The position numbers and the translations under genes were made by a program. From Solenopsis invicta (Eukaryota; Arthropoda; Insecta; Hymenoptera; Formicidae), in NCBI RefSeq assembly GCF_016802725.1, contig NC_052671.1, positions 5,705,001-5,769,000 on the forward strand: a stretch of 64,000 bases of DNA. Direction: 5' to 3'. This document shows, piece after piece, positions 31,886 to 44,564 of the stretch (the stretch's first letter is position 1; the number at the start of each line of letters is the position of its first letter). Below the pieces are notes generated by a model. That model ran no database searches and had not been told where the DNA came from. It saw nothing but the letters and a program-made list of their open reading frames with translations.

Positions 31886-34800
31886 TCTTGCGACATTAAC
31901 TTTTTAGTATCCAATTAAATATAGCAGTTATAAAATATTTCATTCAACTTTACAACATGTGTAGAATTAATGAAATAACGCAGATAGCTGTATTAAATAT
32001 TAAGGAAAGTACATTAGTTTCCTTATATGATTCTTTTTTTTTTTTAATGTTCTCCTCGATTATGACGCATTAATTCTAATTAAGTCAGCGTCTTCTCAGA
32101 CTTCCTCAAATCAATATAAGTTTCTGAACAATAGCTGCGAGAAGGCTGTATCGTGTAATTACGCTCTTAGGCTATGTTGTCGGATAACAGCTGAGAACAT
32201 CGAAGTTTCGAAGTAGCGTTTAAGTCAAGGAAGCTGTTAGTTAACCTCTGAACTTCGCTGCTCGAACAGAGGAAGAGGAAAAATTCACATTAACTAGTGC
32301 CCTGCTTTAGAAGCGCGTACACATCGGAATGAATAGCTTCAATTGGTTTACCCTCGAGGCCCCCGAAGTCATTATGTCGCAACGGTCGATGTTTCTCTTT
32401 CTTCTCCCTCGCGTTCTTCATTCATACAATCGCCAATCACGCCAGCCGCGAGAATTGACGGTAAAAACCTCTTTTACTAGATCGTTCGGCGCAACGAGGC
32501 ACGGTCGACATGATGCATGATTCAAGGCTGAATCAAAAGGCGATTACCTGGCTTGTATCCGGTCGGCATATGCTGAATCTCAATCCCCCTCTCCTTTTTT
32601 TCCTCTCTCCTCCGGCGATACCTTTTTTTCGCGTTTGATGCTGCATGGTGGTGCAATTCATCGCATTAACAAATCACTCTCCCGCCTCTTAATGTATGCA
32701 CGTCTTGACTTAAATTCTCGACGCATGATATCGTCGGCATTCCGTCTGCTGACTTTCTCTCCGACGCGTCGCCGCGCGCGCGCGCAATTTTGCATTCTGG
32801 TTTCTGTCAGCCCGACTTTTCGACGAAATTCCCGGTTCCCGATCGGCAATCTGTAGAATGAAAATGATATCACCGAAAGACATCGTTAGCCGACAGTTAC
32901 GAAATTTGAATATGTAATGCTCCGGTAACTCTTTCGCCGGCGAGGAGCGCGAAATGTTCGAATCTCTCCGATCAGTCCGCGGATGCACCCGCGCCGCGCT
33001 AATAATGCGATTCATGTCGCTTTCATTTCCACGCGCCTCTATCTCGAAATAGCATTAATTATCAAACATAAATTGTGTCAGTGTGCGTCGCATTTTAACA
33101 GGTGGATTCATGCATAAACATATCCTCTCGATCTACGATCCCCAATTGGTCATGTAATTTTAAAAATGTAATATCGCTACATTGTAACCGTCCGTCGTGG
33201 GCTTTTTCGTTGTTAATGACGCAATCATGCCGCCCCGTCCCCCTTTACCGGGACGCGATGTTTCGAATTAACAAATTGCCAGCACGCCTCTCGTCGTTGC
33301 ACAAATGCAATTTCGTACCGGTTTTAACTTTAAAGTTCCGTGCGTGTGCATACTAATTCGTACCCAGCCTGGTTTTTTATTCACTGCTTTATCAGCGACA
33401 TTTTATACTCTTTCGAGCCAATTTTGGAAGTAAAAAAGCACGATGAGAGAATTCAAATTACATTTGTCAATTATATCTTCGGCTCTTTCTATACTGCAGC
33501 GAGTTTTCAAAATTTCATAACGATGAACGACGATAATCCAATAATTCTGGAATTAATGAATACTTTGGAATTATATGATTGCGACATAACTTTGTCGTAA
33601 TAATAAACCCACTTGATCAAATGCGATACGTAAAATGGCGATGGGAAGGTTTCTGACAAATTTCAGCAAGTTGTTTGTCAGGCTTAATATATAGATAACG
33701 TAATTCGTCACGTCCATTCTTGTCGCAATTCTATTTCGGGGTTTTCACGTTAGGGGCCACGATAGTCATCACGTATAGAACTAGAGGAAGATTTTATGAT
33801 CTGATATTGATAGATGAAGGGAGAGGAGCGAACATCGAAAGAAACACACCGGCGGGTTCTCTGCTTCAGTGTCGCATTCCCGGGACGCTGACAGTGAAGA
33901 ACTGACCATCGTGCCGCGGAGATTAGTTCTGCTTTTTGAAGAATCGACCATCGTCCAGCTATACACGACCACCAAACATCACCGGTGAGAATGTACGCGA
34001 CGGGCGACACGCACGGCATGAAAAAGTCCGGTCGAAATCATATATCGAAATAGAACAAATCGTCCGCGATGTAACAGTGACATCGCGATATTTGTCAAAA
34101 GCAAAATCGCTTTAAACCTCTGTTATTATAGGACCTCGAGGCGCAAAAAGGGATGATGGATGTTACGCACAGTTGACAATTGTGAAATGCGTTAGGGCGG
34201 CCGCGCCTTCGAATTTTGCGAGGCGGAGCACTACGGTGATGTGTCATACGTAAATTGAAATTCACATATTAAATGCAAGTAGAGAATTGATATGTGCCGA
34301 CCATACGCGCATTAAATTTAATGAATGGCCGCGTATCTATCTCTACGGGCGCATACTCCATTTACAACGCTGCAAGCCGCAATGATGCCGATAATTCATC
34401 GTGGTTTCGCATAATTCGACGATGCACATATCGTTCGTCGATCACCGGCGGAATGTTCGCATTATGTATTAATAGCGGCTCAATGACTTTCGCCGCGCGT
34501 AAAAAGATATCGGGTTGCAAATATGTTTACGCGTTTCCGTGTCTCTATGGCTTCTCTCTGTCTTTTCTATTCGTTCGTTTTCGAGGTCTCTGAGAAATAG
34601 AATCGCCGAGGCATAGCCGAGAATTCAAAAAAATAATCAGAGTCTCTTTATCGAAGGTATAGCACTTGTACGGAACCCGATCGTGCTACATGTTAACTTA
34701 AGCAACGTTGTACACGGCGGGAGGGAAGAGGGGCCTCAGGGAGTCGCTATAAATACGGCAATAAATCGCTACCATAAATCGCTGGCTTTGTTACCGGCGG

Positions 34801-36086
34801 TATCGATATCGCTGTCGACCCCGCTATCGGATCCAGGTTAGATCTCGGTTAGCGTCGAGGATGACAACGCGGAGAGGCGGGGACAAGGAGAAAGCGACCA
34901 AGGAGGAGCAAACACCCTCCGTTACGTGTAGGACGAGGCACGGACGTGTTTCCATAAGAGGATGAAGGGAAGAGGATGCTCTCGATAACGCTCTTGTTAC
35001 TTCGGACGCGGACACGTCGCGCTCCGTGTATCGGGGTTCTCGAGGAGGGCCAGCTACGATCGAGCCGCTCGATCTTCTTGGGTAGATAGGACGCGGCCGA
35101 TTCGTCGCGCGAACATCTTGGTTTTTGCCGCTAAAGAGATCGTCCTCCGTCCGACGACGGGCCATCTCGTCCCGGACGAACTCGAAAGGTGTCGTCGTCG
35201 ATGAAGAAAAACGTCAAGATTGCAAAGTCTGCAACTTGGCGTTTTATACGGCGGTTGAAGGAACGAGCGCCAATTTAGCTTTAAGTTTCTTTTCAGGATT
35301 AAAAGAGAGTTTATTAGTCGAAGGGAAGATTTATTCTTCGGAAGAAACTAGCACTTTTCGCCGACGTCGAAGGAAAATTGCTCTATGAAAGGTATAAAGG
35401 GGAAGCAGCGAGTGTCAATTATCTCGAGTTTAACAAAACGAGATACATAAATTTGAAAGGAACCTTAATCTCGCTTTGCCGTACAGCCCTTTCGCATTTA
35501 TTTGTTGCGAAACTTCATAGATTGTCTAATGGATTGGGAGCCAACAATTTCTTGCTGTCTGCAATCCTTCGAGCAATACTTTCGTTTGTTACATCCCCGT
35601 GGCCCCGCGCGACTCTGACTGCGTTTCTTCAATAAAACTCTTCACGGTTCCCAAGGCGCCCCGACTCGTGTTTTAATTTCAGGCACTACGTCGTCTCTCC
35701 ACTTCCTTGCTTCTTTTGGGATGTCTGTATTTTAGTTGTTTCTAGTGCTCTCTTTCTGTCCGATCGAAAACTCGATAGATACCAGTGGACCTTATCTATC
35801 GTGGAAATTTCATTTCCTCTCATTGTTTCTACATCAGACTCTCCAGACAACTTCATCGCGGAAGCGAGTTAAAGTATCTGCTTCCAGATTTTCGCGTGAG
35901 TTAAAGTATCTACTTTTACATCTAAATAACATTAGGTTTGTATTACAGATTTTGAAGAAAAAAGAACTTAACGAGCGTCTCATTGTAAAAAAGCGCGATA
36001 CGTACATGTTTCGATTACTATAATCTATAACAATAATCTGCCGAAAATCTCGTCAAAATCTTTGTTTTTTTTTGTTTTTTTCGAAG
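31886..36086. other. Intergenic stretch, no gene seen
   Basis: Mixed AT- and CpG-rich DNA. A TATAAATA at 34749-34756 lacks an initiator at the expected distance. Short frames at 33340-33600, 34294-34593 and 35125-35388 lack domains and splice context. Confidence 0.5.
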
Positions 36087-36327
36087 AGTAGAAAAAACAA
36101 TTTTGTTGATACACAGATTCGAAAATAATTATGTCAAATCATTAAAAAAATTATACTGAACATTTAAACCGATTGCTAGAATGTTAAAGCTTTTGGCAAT
36201 TATTATGGAACATTCTACACAATTATTTTGATGGACCAATATAAAATTATTTTCTGGTCTAGCTAGATGTATATTTTTGAATCTAGCTAAATTTTTAAAT
36301 ATCGCAGTAAAATTGTTCTCTTCATAC
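36087..36327 (+). mobile_element. MITE family A, copy 5
   Basis: Family words in order: AACAATTTTGTTGATACACA, GAAAATAATTATGTC, AGAATGTTAAAGCTTTTGGC, TAAAATTATTTTCTGGTCTA and AGTAAAATTGTTCTCTTCAT. A short insertion with a duplicated TCTAGCTA lies near the right end. The most diverged terminal repeats of the family here. Confidence 0.8.
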
Positions 36328-36795
36328 ATTATACTTCAAAAGCGCAAAAAAAAAAAAAATAAGTGGGGAAAAACAGGCGAAATTTTTATTTGTCGAATAT
36401 ATCGTATTATTGTAAATTTCTATTTTGAGCGTACTCTCACTATTCAATTGTATTTTAGATTCAATATTTAATTGAGAAGTCAAAATTTCTGGAGATAAAA
36501 CGATTTTGTTACAGCTATCAAAGAAATTCGATATTAGCAGATTAATTCAATCGCTCAATCGTTGGCAATTTCTCTCTTTTCTCTCTCGGCCAAAGACCAT
36601 AATCGAAACGCGCAAATAACCAGGTGGAACCTCTACCAGCCAATTGTATCACATCACTCCGTGACCATATGCACTTCTTCAGTGAGAGAGACCTCGCTTG
36701 CGCGGGACCACATTATCGCTTAGTACGCCGGATACGCTCCGGGCACTCCGAAGTAGCCTGGCGCTATCGTATTCTTTCGTCTCTGTTGAATTTGC

Positions 36796-36873
36796 ACGCG
36801 CCTCGCATGCGTATGTACGTGCGTGCGCGAATGCACGCGTGAATGCGTGCGTGCGTGAGTGCATGCATGCGTT
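36796..36873. repeat. Degenerate (GTGC/GCAT)n tract
   Basis: Alternating purine-pyrimidine run built of GCGTGCGT, ATGCACGC and GCATGCATGC words, about 75 bp; a candidate Z-DNA-forming stretch. Confidence 0.7.
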
Positions 36874-37217
36874 CTCGTCCAGCCGTAGGCGTGGTGCGGC
36901 GCGAGACTTGCCGTAGATTACACGGTCGCATCGTACAGTGTTACCTTCCTCCTCGTACCACGCGCGCAGGAAAATCGAAGGGGCAAACCGAAAAAGTCGG
37001 AGCGAGTGGTTACGTAGCTGCGGGCAAAAAGCTGCGACGCGACGCGCGCTCGGCTTTATTTACGACATTATTTCCGAGGAATCCGCCGCGCCGCGCGCGC
37101 TCGGCGGTACGACCGCCGCTCGCGCGGTGGCAATTTGGTCATACGGGGCCGTGTTACCCGCTAGCCGAGCCGATGTAAATGCAAATACAAATGCATTTAA
37201 ACCGACCGCGGTCTCTG

Positions 37218-37218
<1 letters not shown>

Positions 37219-37253
<35 letters not shown>
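37219..37253. repeat. (CT)n microsatellite
   Basis: About 17 uninterrupted CT units in CpG-rich DNA. Confidence 0.92.
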
Positions 37254-37258
<5 letters not shown>

Positions 37259-37939
37259 GTTCCTCGATCTCTCTTTTACTCGCGCGTCCGCGATTTCAGC
37301 CGCGCGCGTCCTCTTCTCCTCTCGCTCGAGTAAAGCCAAGCCGAGCCCTGCCTATTCGCCGCGGCCGTAACCGTTAATCCGCGTCGGAACTAACCGCGCT
37401 TGGATGTGCGAGTGCGGCTACATGCACGGCATGCACGGGCCGGAGCAGCACCCTTCCTCTTAGGCAAACCTAATGCTCTCTCCGTGGTTCGCGAGCCTCT
37501 GCTGAATCCTCGACGCTAACGTAGACGCAGCCCCTTCTTCTTCATTATCCCCGACGGGTCCCGTGTACGCGCGGTTAACTTTCCTTTGGCCGAGCACACC
37601 TCGAAGATCCACGCGGGCCGAGCGACGGGGTTGCGGAGCGTAACTAATTTCAGGCATGTAGTTTGTCGCCTTAATTAGGTATTTTAATGCGACGTGCGCG
37701 CATGACGTTGTCGCGAGCGGCGAACAGTCCGTGCGCCACCGGGGTCTATTCTATATTTGGATTCCGGTCTTTACTGCATTCATCGCGCGTCGCGTCGTGA
37801 GATTCACGTGACTCTAATTTCTTTTGTTTTCCGGAGAATTTATTAACGTATTCTTTTTGCTCCGATGAAAGAATATATTGCGCGATTTTTTATTCTGTCA
37901 AATATATTTTACATGTACCTTCCAGTAAATGTATTAATT

Positions 37940-38600
37940 CTTCTACTGGTCATAGCTAGATCTTGATGCTGACATTTTACACATTTACGAATCTGTGCGT
38001 TGAATAAATTTTTAGTCTTGAAGCACAGTTATAAATTAAACAAGAATAATAATATATCACGATATTAAACTGATAACTAGTTTGATAATAAATGATGACA
38101 AGCATTTAACGTAATGATGCCAATATGATAAAATTTCCTCCCTTAAACATTGGTCTATACACTTTTATTATTATGATTTAAAAATAAAATAAACAATAAT
38201 AAGAACTGATGAAAATGTCCAATATAAAATTAGCAGGCATATGTCATCAGTCACAGCGATTTTTAGGACTGAATAACACTTAATTTTTAATTTTTACAAT
38301 CTCCGGCTTATTTGTACTGCATAATATTCGTCGAACTTGAAACGCAGTCATGAAGCCGGAGTACGTAATATAAAATAAAATTATTTACAGGTTTTCCGGG
38401 AAAGAGGAGATTACATAAATGCTTCTGAAGCATTAATATTACGTACTTTGGTATCATATCTGTGCTTCAAGTCCGACAGATACGCGGCACGCAATTCAAA
38501 TAAGTCGGAGAGATTATAAAAATTAAAAATTATTATTCGGCATTTAAGAATCACTGTGACTGACGTAGGCCTGTTAACTTTATGCTTGATAAAAATAAAA
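37940..38600. mobile_element. Long foldback element, core arms ~140 bp
   Basis: The left arm 38229-38371 and right arm 38435-38578 are imperfect inverted repeats. The left holds ATCAGTCACAGCGATTTTTA, TTAATTTTTACAATCTCCGG and GAGTACGTAATAT; the reverse complement of the right has the same words in the same order. The loop is about 63 bp. The leading part (37940-38080) resembles the outer arm at 20757-20920, for instance TGAATAAAT.TT.GTCTT, so the two elements may be related. Confidence 0.7.
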
Positions 38601-39129
38601 TATTAAAACGTACGATAAAACGCGAGAGACGTATAAATTTATGGAGTCTCGGATGCATAAGTATTCTCGTTATTGAGCAGCTTTGAAAAATCTGACGGTC
38701 TCGCGTAAAAGAGGTACTTGCTGCATTTTCTTCCCTCTATCGCGCGAAGGTGTTTCCCTTCTCACCGGGGCGGAGGGAGGAGGAACCTCACCCCGCCGTA
38801 TATACGAATCATAGCGGACGTGTCTGGCGACGACAGGATAAAGAGGCGCTCCTACACGCACTTACGTCACGTCCTTCCCCTTTGTACTCCCGCGCCTTCC
38901 GGTGCAAAACCGTTCGCCGTGTTATCAGCGCGGAGCGCGCGTCCAGATAAGGCACGTCGGACGTGGCGCGCGCCCAACAGCATAAATTGTTTCGAGGACA
39001 CTCGCCGATCGCGCGAGCGATTCGCGAGCAGTGAGGAGCGACGAACGGGTCTCTTGTACGCGCTCACATACATAAGTCGCACCATATAAACCCCCTATAT
39101 ACTCCGGCGTACGTCGTACAGTTTATATA

Positions 39130-39162
39130 GTAGCGAGCGTTATACACGCGTTCGCTCGCTAC
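39130..39162. repeat. Short perfect hairpin
   Basis: GTAGCGAGCG (39130-39139) and CGCTCGCTAC (39153-39162) are perfect reverse complements around a 13-nt loop. Too short for a typical miRNA precursor; function unknown. Confidence 0.6.
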
Positions 39163-40847
39163 CATCGAGAGAACAAATGTCTCCTTCCCTGCTCTCCTCT
39201 TCTCTTGTCTCCCTGGAGCAACAGGAAGTTCGATCGTTGAAGCCACAAGAAAGTATCCTCCGCGATTCTTTTCTCTCAGAAACCGCAACGATCCTCCGTA
39301 ATCTCGGAATGTTTCGGACGTGCTGTTGTGACGCGTCGCCGAAAGAAAAAGAGCGGTAATACTTTCCGAATACCTGCTGGCGATCGCACAAAGGTGGTCG
39401 TGTTTGTGTAATTTTAATATTTTAAAGAGAAAGGATTACATTACGTATGTCGTAATCAGCGCGAGCTTGTTTTGTTAAATAAAATCTACGTGTATCCGAA
39501 ACTTTTTTGGCAAATATCACATTTTTCGTCCGGGAAATTACGGGACGTCGATTTCGCCAGGAAAACACTCGGAAATCCACTTTTATTGGAGATTCTACTG
39601 CGATTTAAACGGAAGAACGCGGCCGAAGCTCTTTCCTTTGCTGGAGTTGGTAGATAGCAAGATGAAGACGAAGGGTGAGTCTTAGCCAGCGCAAGAAAGC
39701 GGCTCCACCAGCATGTTACTTTCCGTTGGTAAATCGTGGTCAGCGATTTCTCGGAAATCTTACCGCGATTTACAGGAGCAAACGTTATTAAGGAGTTTTC
39801 GTCCGCAGCGATGCGAACGGCTGAGAAAAAGAGGAATTCCATCGTGGAGGATTCTCGGTCCAGGACCGAGCGCGATTGAAAATTTTATTTCCCCTCCACC
39901 GCCGAAACAGGTACAAGTTGAGAGAAATGGTTTTGAACGGGCGCGACGGGTGGCGGGAAAGGAGGGAGAGGGAGGAAAACATTGTCGAGAAGAGGACGAG
40001 AGGACGGTGGTTCGTTAGCCGATGTAATTTCAAACTTGCTGACTGGCCCCGTGTATGAATGGATCCGGGGGAAGGTGATCGGGCCAGGGGGGAGAGCCGC
40101 GAAACCCCCATTCTATCGGGCTGGTGTACCTCATTTCAAAGCCCAGGGGCGGATTAGACCTTCGATTGACCCTTCTCAAGTTTGTTCTTTGGACTGCGAG
40201 CCGTTTGACCGTCCCGAAAGGCGAACTCTCAAGTGGCGCGTATACAAAATCTTTCTTTCAATACTCTCTCCATTTTACTCTGGCGATTTTGCCTTCGCGG
40301 CGTAATGGAACGGCTTTTAGCGAGCTGAATAGGCACCCGAGAAGAAGTAAGCAGACCGATGAAGATGACTTTAAGTATGCCACGAGTACGGCTCGCAAAT
40401 GTTAACTACTTTTTCCTTACTTAGCTCCAATGTACTTTTTAATAACTATGTTTTAATAACCGTCTTGAAAATATCTTATTCGCGTTTTCAATAAATCGCC
40501 CAAATCCATGTAATATCAAGATAATGTCGAGGGATGATGAAAGCTGCCGTAAGGATCGATAATCCTACATTTATACGGGCGAATCGTAAACTGTCGTTAT
40601 GAGGACTGGCATTAACTCGATCGCCATCCAATCCGAGATTAGGGATCCTTGCCAGAGCGTATATCAATCGCGCGATAGCCTGAATTGTGGAATCCCATGA
40701 GCTTCGAAGACGATCGCCTTTGCATTTAGAGTTACGTTATAAGCGTGGCGAATAGTTCTGTCCACCCGAGCGCTTTAGAATGTCGGGCATGCAATATACT
40801 CGTTGCATCTGCTACTTGAATATCAATTGTGTGTGCATATCTGAAAT

Positions 40848-40874
40848 GCATACACACACACACGCGCGCGCGCG
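40848..40874. repeat. (CA)n(CG)n alternating tract
   Basis: TGCATACACACACACACG followed by six CG units; together with TTGTGTGTGCATA 20 bases upstream it can fold into a hairpin. Z-DNA candidate. Confidence 0.8.
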
Positions 40875-43742
40875 ATAAAAATGATAAATTTACTCGAGAG
40901 GAATTTTAGTAAATATTTCTATGCAATATAAGATAAAAGTAGGAGAAAAGTATTCCTATGATTTTATGATCTCATGTTGCATATTATACGCAACTTATCG
41001 GGAAACGTAACAGTTCATTTAGTATGACACTATTAACATACAACAGAGATTAATAGACTACTTTACGATACAATCGACGCTACCTGTATCAAGCAGGAAA
41101 TTGTTATCGTTACAAATTTATTCCAATTCTCACCTGCGCCAGCTGTGCACCGTGGAATCGCCGTTAATTACTATGATGCTTCCATGCATAACCCCGCGGC
41201 ATTGTTTCTCAAGCATGAGAAATGCCTCGAGAAGAGAAGGACTACAAGCAAAGTACGCGGTCGAGCGAGTTGGCGTGCCACGACGCGTTAAAAGCTGTCG
41301 TTATTCATAATTAGCGCCGAATCACCGAGGCTTTTACACGGATGAAGGCCTTTTAAAATGGCGGGGATTCGTGACCGTCGACTGTTAGAATAGTTGAGCA
41401 CGCAGGCACGGTATTACGACGGCGAGTTTTCAGTCTGCGTTGAATATGCCTGGACTGCGTCTGAAACAATGAAAAAAATTTCACCGCAACCATGAAGTTA
41501 AGTACATGGGTGAAATTGTTTCCAGGTTCTCCGTAGCCACGATAGTGCCGCGAAAAATGTCGTATGTACGATCGATAAATTATTTCTCAAAATTGTACTC
41601 GCGTTCACTTTTCATACGATATTGCCCGTCGAGAAAGTCATTTATTATACAGATTATATAACATTTTCTTTTAAGAACAGCCACGTATGCTCAATTAAAA
41701 TTAATTTGTATGTCAGAAGGAAAGTTGCAAAATACGTATTACATCTTTATTAAAATATTTATTAAAATAATTACTCTTTGGAATTTATTTTTATACTTTG
41801 TTAATAAGCGCAATATAATTATGCTGTTTTCTTATTCTAACCGAGTCACTGGTGCCTGATAGTGTTTATGAAAATGTTTTTGGGCTCCAACAAATCTGAA
41901 AAAATTCTTATACATTGTTTCTGTTTTAAGAAACAACGAAGGCATTTTGGACGTTGTTCTTCAAATTGTAGCAATCGCATATAATCTAAACCTACATAAT
42001 TGCACGTAGCAGGAAGAATGAATCCGAATGAAGTTGGGTATACAGCTTGTATACAAGTTTTCCACGGTCTTTATGGTCACAGAGCCGACCACTTGGCAGG
42101 CTAGTCCTTTCTTGACGAATAAACTTTTTCGCCCAGGGTTTGCCTCCTGTGAATAAACGAGGCACGCCCAGTCATTTGTGCAAACGCATAAAAGCAGCGC
42201 AAGAAAGGCAATGAATCGCTTTATTCGACAAAAAAAAGAAGCAGGTGGTGAAAAGGGAGGAGTTGCTGCGGTAGGTAAATAAAATCTTAAAGATGGAAAT
42301 CGCGGTACAATGATATAATACATAAATATCTCAATTTCGGGCACGTTAACATTTTAAAAATTGATTCTTAATTAATATTCAAAATCATTGTATCTCAATT
42401 AAAACATATTTATATTTATATTGAATTATAAAAATGAGCAGACTATGCTTCGTTACTAGAACTTGGGACTTTAACATCATTTCTTAATTGAGATTGAGAT
42501 GAAAATGGGGAGTGTTAAGATTTTAAGTACAAATGTCGATTAAAAAGGGTAGGAGGGGGGTTAAAGACCATTTTAATACACGCAAAGATATTTGTTTCCA
42601 TAACAATTCGAACCCTTATCACTCTTATCAGTAACTTTTGTTCGAAATTTTGACAGGGGTTGTCCGAAACAAAGACGGCAATTTCTAAAGGCGCTTCGTT
42701 ACGTCGACGGTGGTTGACGTCACCACCGACATCGGCGAAAGGCCGCAACAAAGGAACCGAGATCCACAAAGAGGAATATTATTCCTGCTGGGCGTAATCC
42801 TAGTACGAATATTTATTATGCGGGCCATGTTAAAGCGGGTCGGCTGAATGCGAAAACAATGGCGGATTTTCCTCAAACTGACTAGCCACACACGAATAAC
42901 GCGGCCTATTCTGATTTATAGGGAACTTCTTTCTCTCGTTTTATCTCTGAGGGAAATCAGGGCCTTCCGGTTGGTGTCGCAATATCCGTGAAAATGCGCG
43001 CGAGAACACATTGTTAGAAGCGCACCATCATTTTGCGACAATATTAATACATGTGGTACGAGAGAGAATTAATGTCATTAAGTATTTATGGTGTGAGAGA
43101 AGCTTTGGGGCTTTGGTCTTCTGAGCAGCGATTCGCGCGGTGATGCCGTCTAATAAAAGCAGCCAAAATATATTTCCTTAAACATCGGAGGTTAAATCGC
43201 GACTTTGTCTAAATCAAGGAGCGTAAATACCGCGTTGTTTCTTTCAGTTGTAAAGTCTATAATTGTTTCAGGGAAAACGAAGGTAAGACGTCTCTTATTC
43301 CTTTGTGGCGTAAAAGGTTCCCGATTTTCATGGTAAGTCCACCTTTTCACGTAACAACCGTCATTTCTCGCAGAGAGCGAAGTCGCGCTCGCTTTCCGCT
43401 CTTTTACCCTTGTTTTAAAATATTTGGGTTTTATGAACGGGGTGCATAAATTATACGATATTTTGTGCGACGTAAAGAGAGCGAGAGAGAGAGGGAAAGA
43501 GATGCGAAGAAGTGAAGCGTCCGGAATATAATGTCCCGTCGGCTTTTTCCCCTGGCACAAAACACCGCCGGTAAAGCACACAAATTGCGCGACGAGAGAA
43601 AGGGGAGAAGGAGCAGGAGAAGTCGACCGCTCGGATGTCACATCGAATATTCGTGGCATAAATTGTCACGTCCCGCTCACGCACCGGTGTGTTGAGCCAT
43701 AGGCAACGCGTTTTCTGATATTTCTGTGGTATTCTGCCTACC

Positions 43743-43764
43743 AAAAAAAAAAAAAAAAAAAAAA
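43743..43764. repeat. Poly-A run of 22
   Basis: Uninterrupted A22 with no adjoining retroelement sequence or visible target-site duplication. Confidence 0.9.
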
Positions 43765-44564
43765 TCAACGGGACGTATTCGATGAAAATTGTATTCGCAC
43801 CGAAAAATGCTGTACTCGTTGGCGCAATTACATTAGTCTTACGCGGAAAAATTTTTCTTTTTGTCATGTAAACATAATTTCTTGCACTTTACATGACAAT
43901 AATATAAGTGTAAAATATTTGGTTAAAAAGTTTCGTCGAAAAATTTAATAATGCAATTTGTAAGCAGTCACATATAGTATGTTTCGATTACAAAAGATAT
44001 CGAACGGAACTCTATCCCATAAGAGAAAGGGTCATAGGTGAAATGTGGGTAAGACGCATTTATCTTCGTTTGAGGCGAATCGAGTGCGAATAGCCGAACA
44101 CCGATAACCTCGTACACCTGGGATACGGATCGACTTATTTCCGACAAATCGGCACGAATGGCGCCAGGGCTTCGATTGATCGAACGAAACATTCCCGCTC
44201 CCCCGGGTCTTCCCGAGGGATCGGAGCGTCCCCTCTGCGTTTCTATATCCGCAACGGTGAAAGTCGAAACTTTCCTCGGTTCCGACCGTGAAATCCCCGG
44301 GCGCGCAGGTACAATGATTTGCACTGTAAACGTAGAATACGCATCCCCAAGCTATTTTCGTTAACTTTCGCCGTTATGTTTCCGCGGAAATAATACGCCG
44401 CGACGGTAAGCATAAGAGCTCATCTCATTTCTTATTCGCCAACTTTTATGTAGTAATAATACGTAAACGACTCCGCGGACTCTCTCTCTGTTTTTATTAA
44501 AGATAGAACAACTTTGTATGTATAGAATATCTTTGTTTGAACGTCTTTGTTTTGTTGAAACTAT

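Larger units (their letters stand above)
36328..37929. other. Intergenic stretch with simple repeats
   Basis: 36330-36530 AT-rich; 36600-37680 CpG-rich with repeats annotated separately. No supported gene. Confidence 0.5.
38601..44564. other. Intergenic stretch, no gene seen
   Basis: CpG-rich at 38690-39360, 39650-40400 and 42640-42900; AT-rich at 41580-41830 and 42340-42480. Frames at 39713-40305, 41961-42344 and 43192-43867 show no domains. Small repeats are annotated separately. Confidence 0.5.

Noticed and set aside
34749..34756. TATAAATA in CpG-rich DNA
   Set aside because: No initiator at 28-33 bases downstream; the same holds for 61657-61664.
41961..42344. 127-residue minus-strand frame with a hydrophobic, cysteine-containing stretch
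   Set aside because: The hydrophobic part is internal rather than N-terminal, and no splice partners or family resemblance were found.
43843..43860. TTACGCGGAAAAATTTTTCT, resembling the left end of MITE family A
   Set aside because: No internal family words or right end follow; likely chance or a residue too short to call.
43192..43867. Two overlapping minus-strand frames (155 and 138 aa)
   Set aside because: One spans a poly-A/poly-T run giving a phenylalanine string; the other has no domain. Treated as chance.
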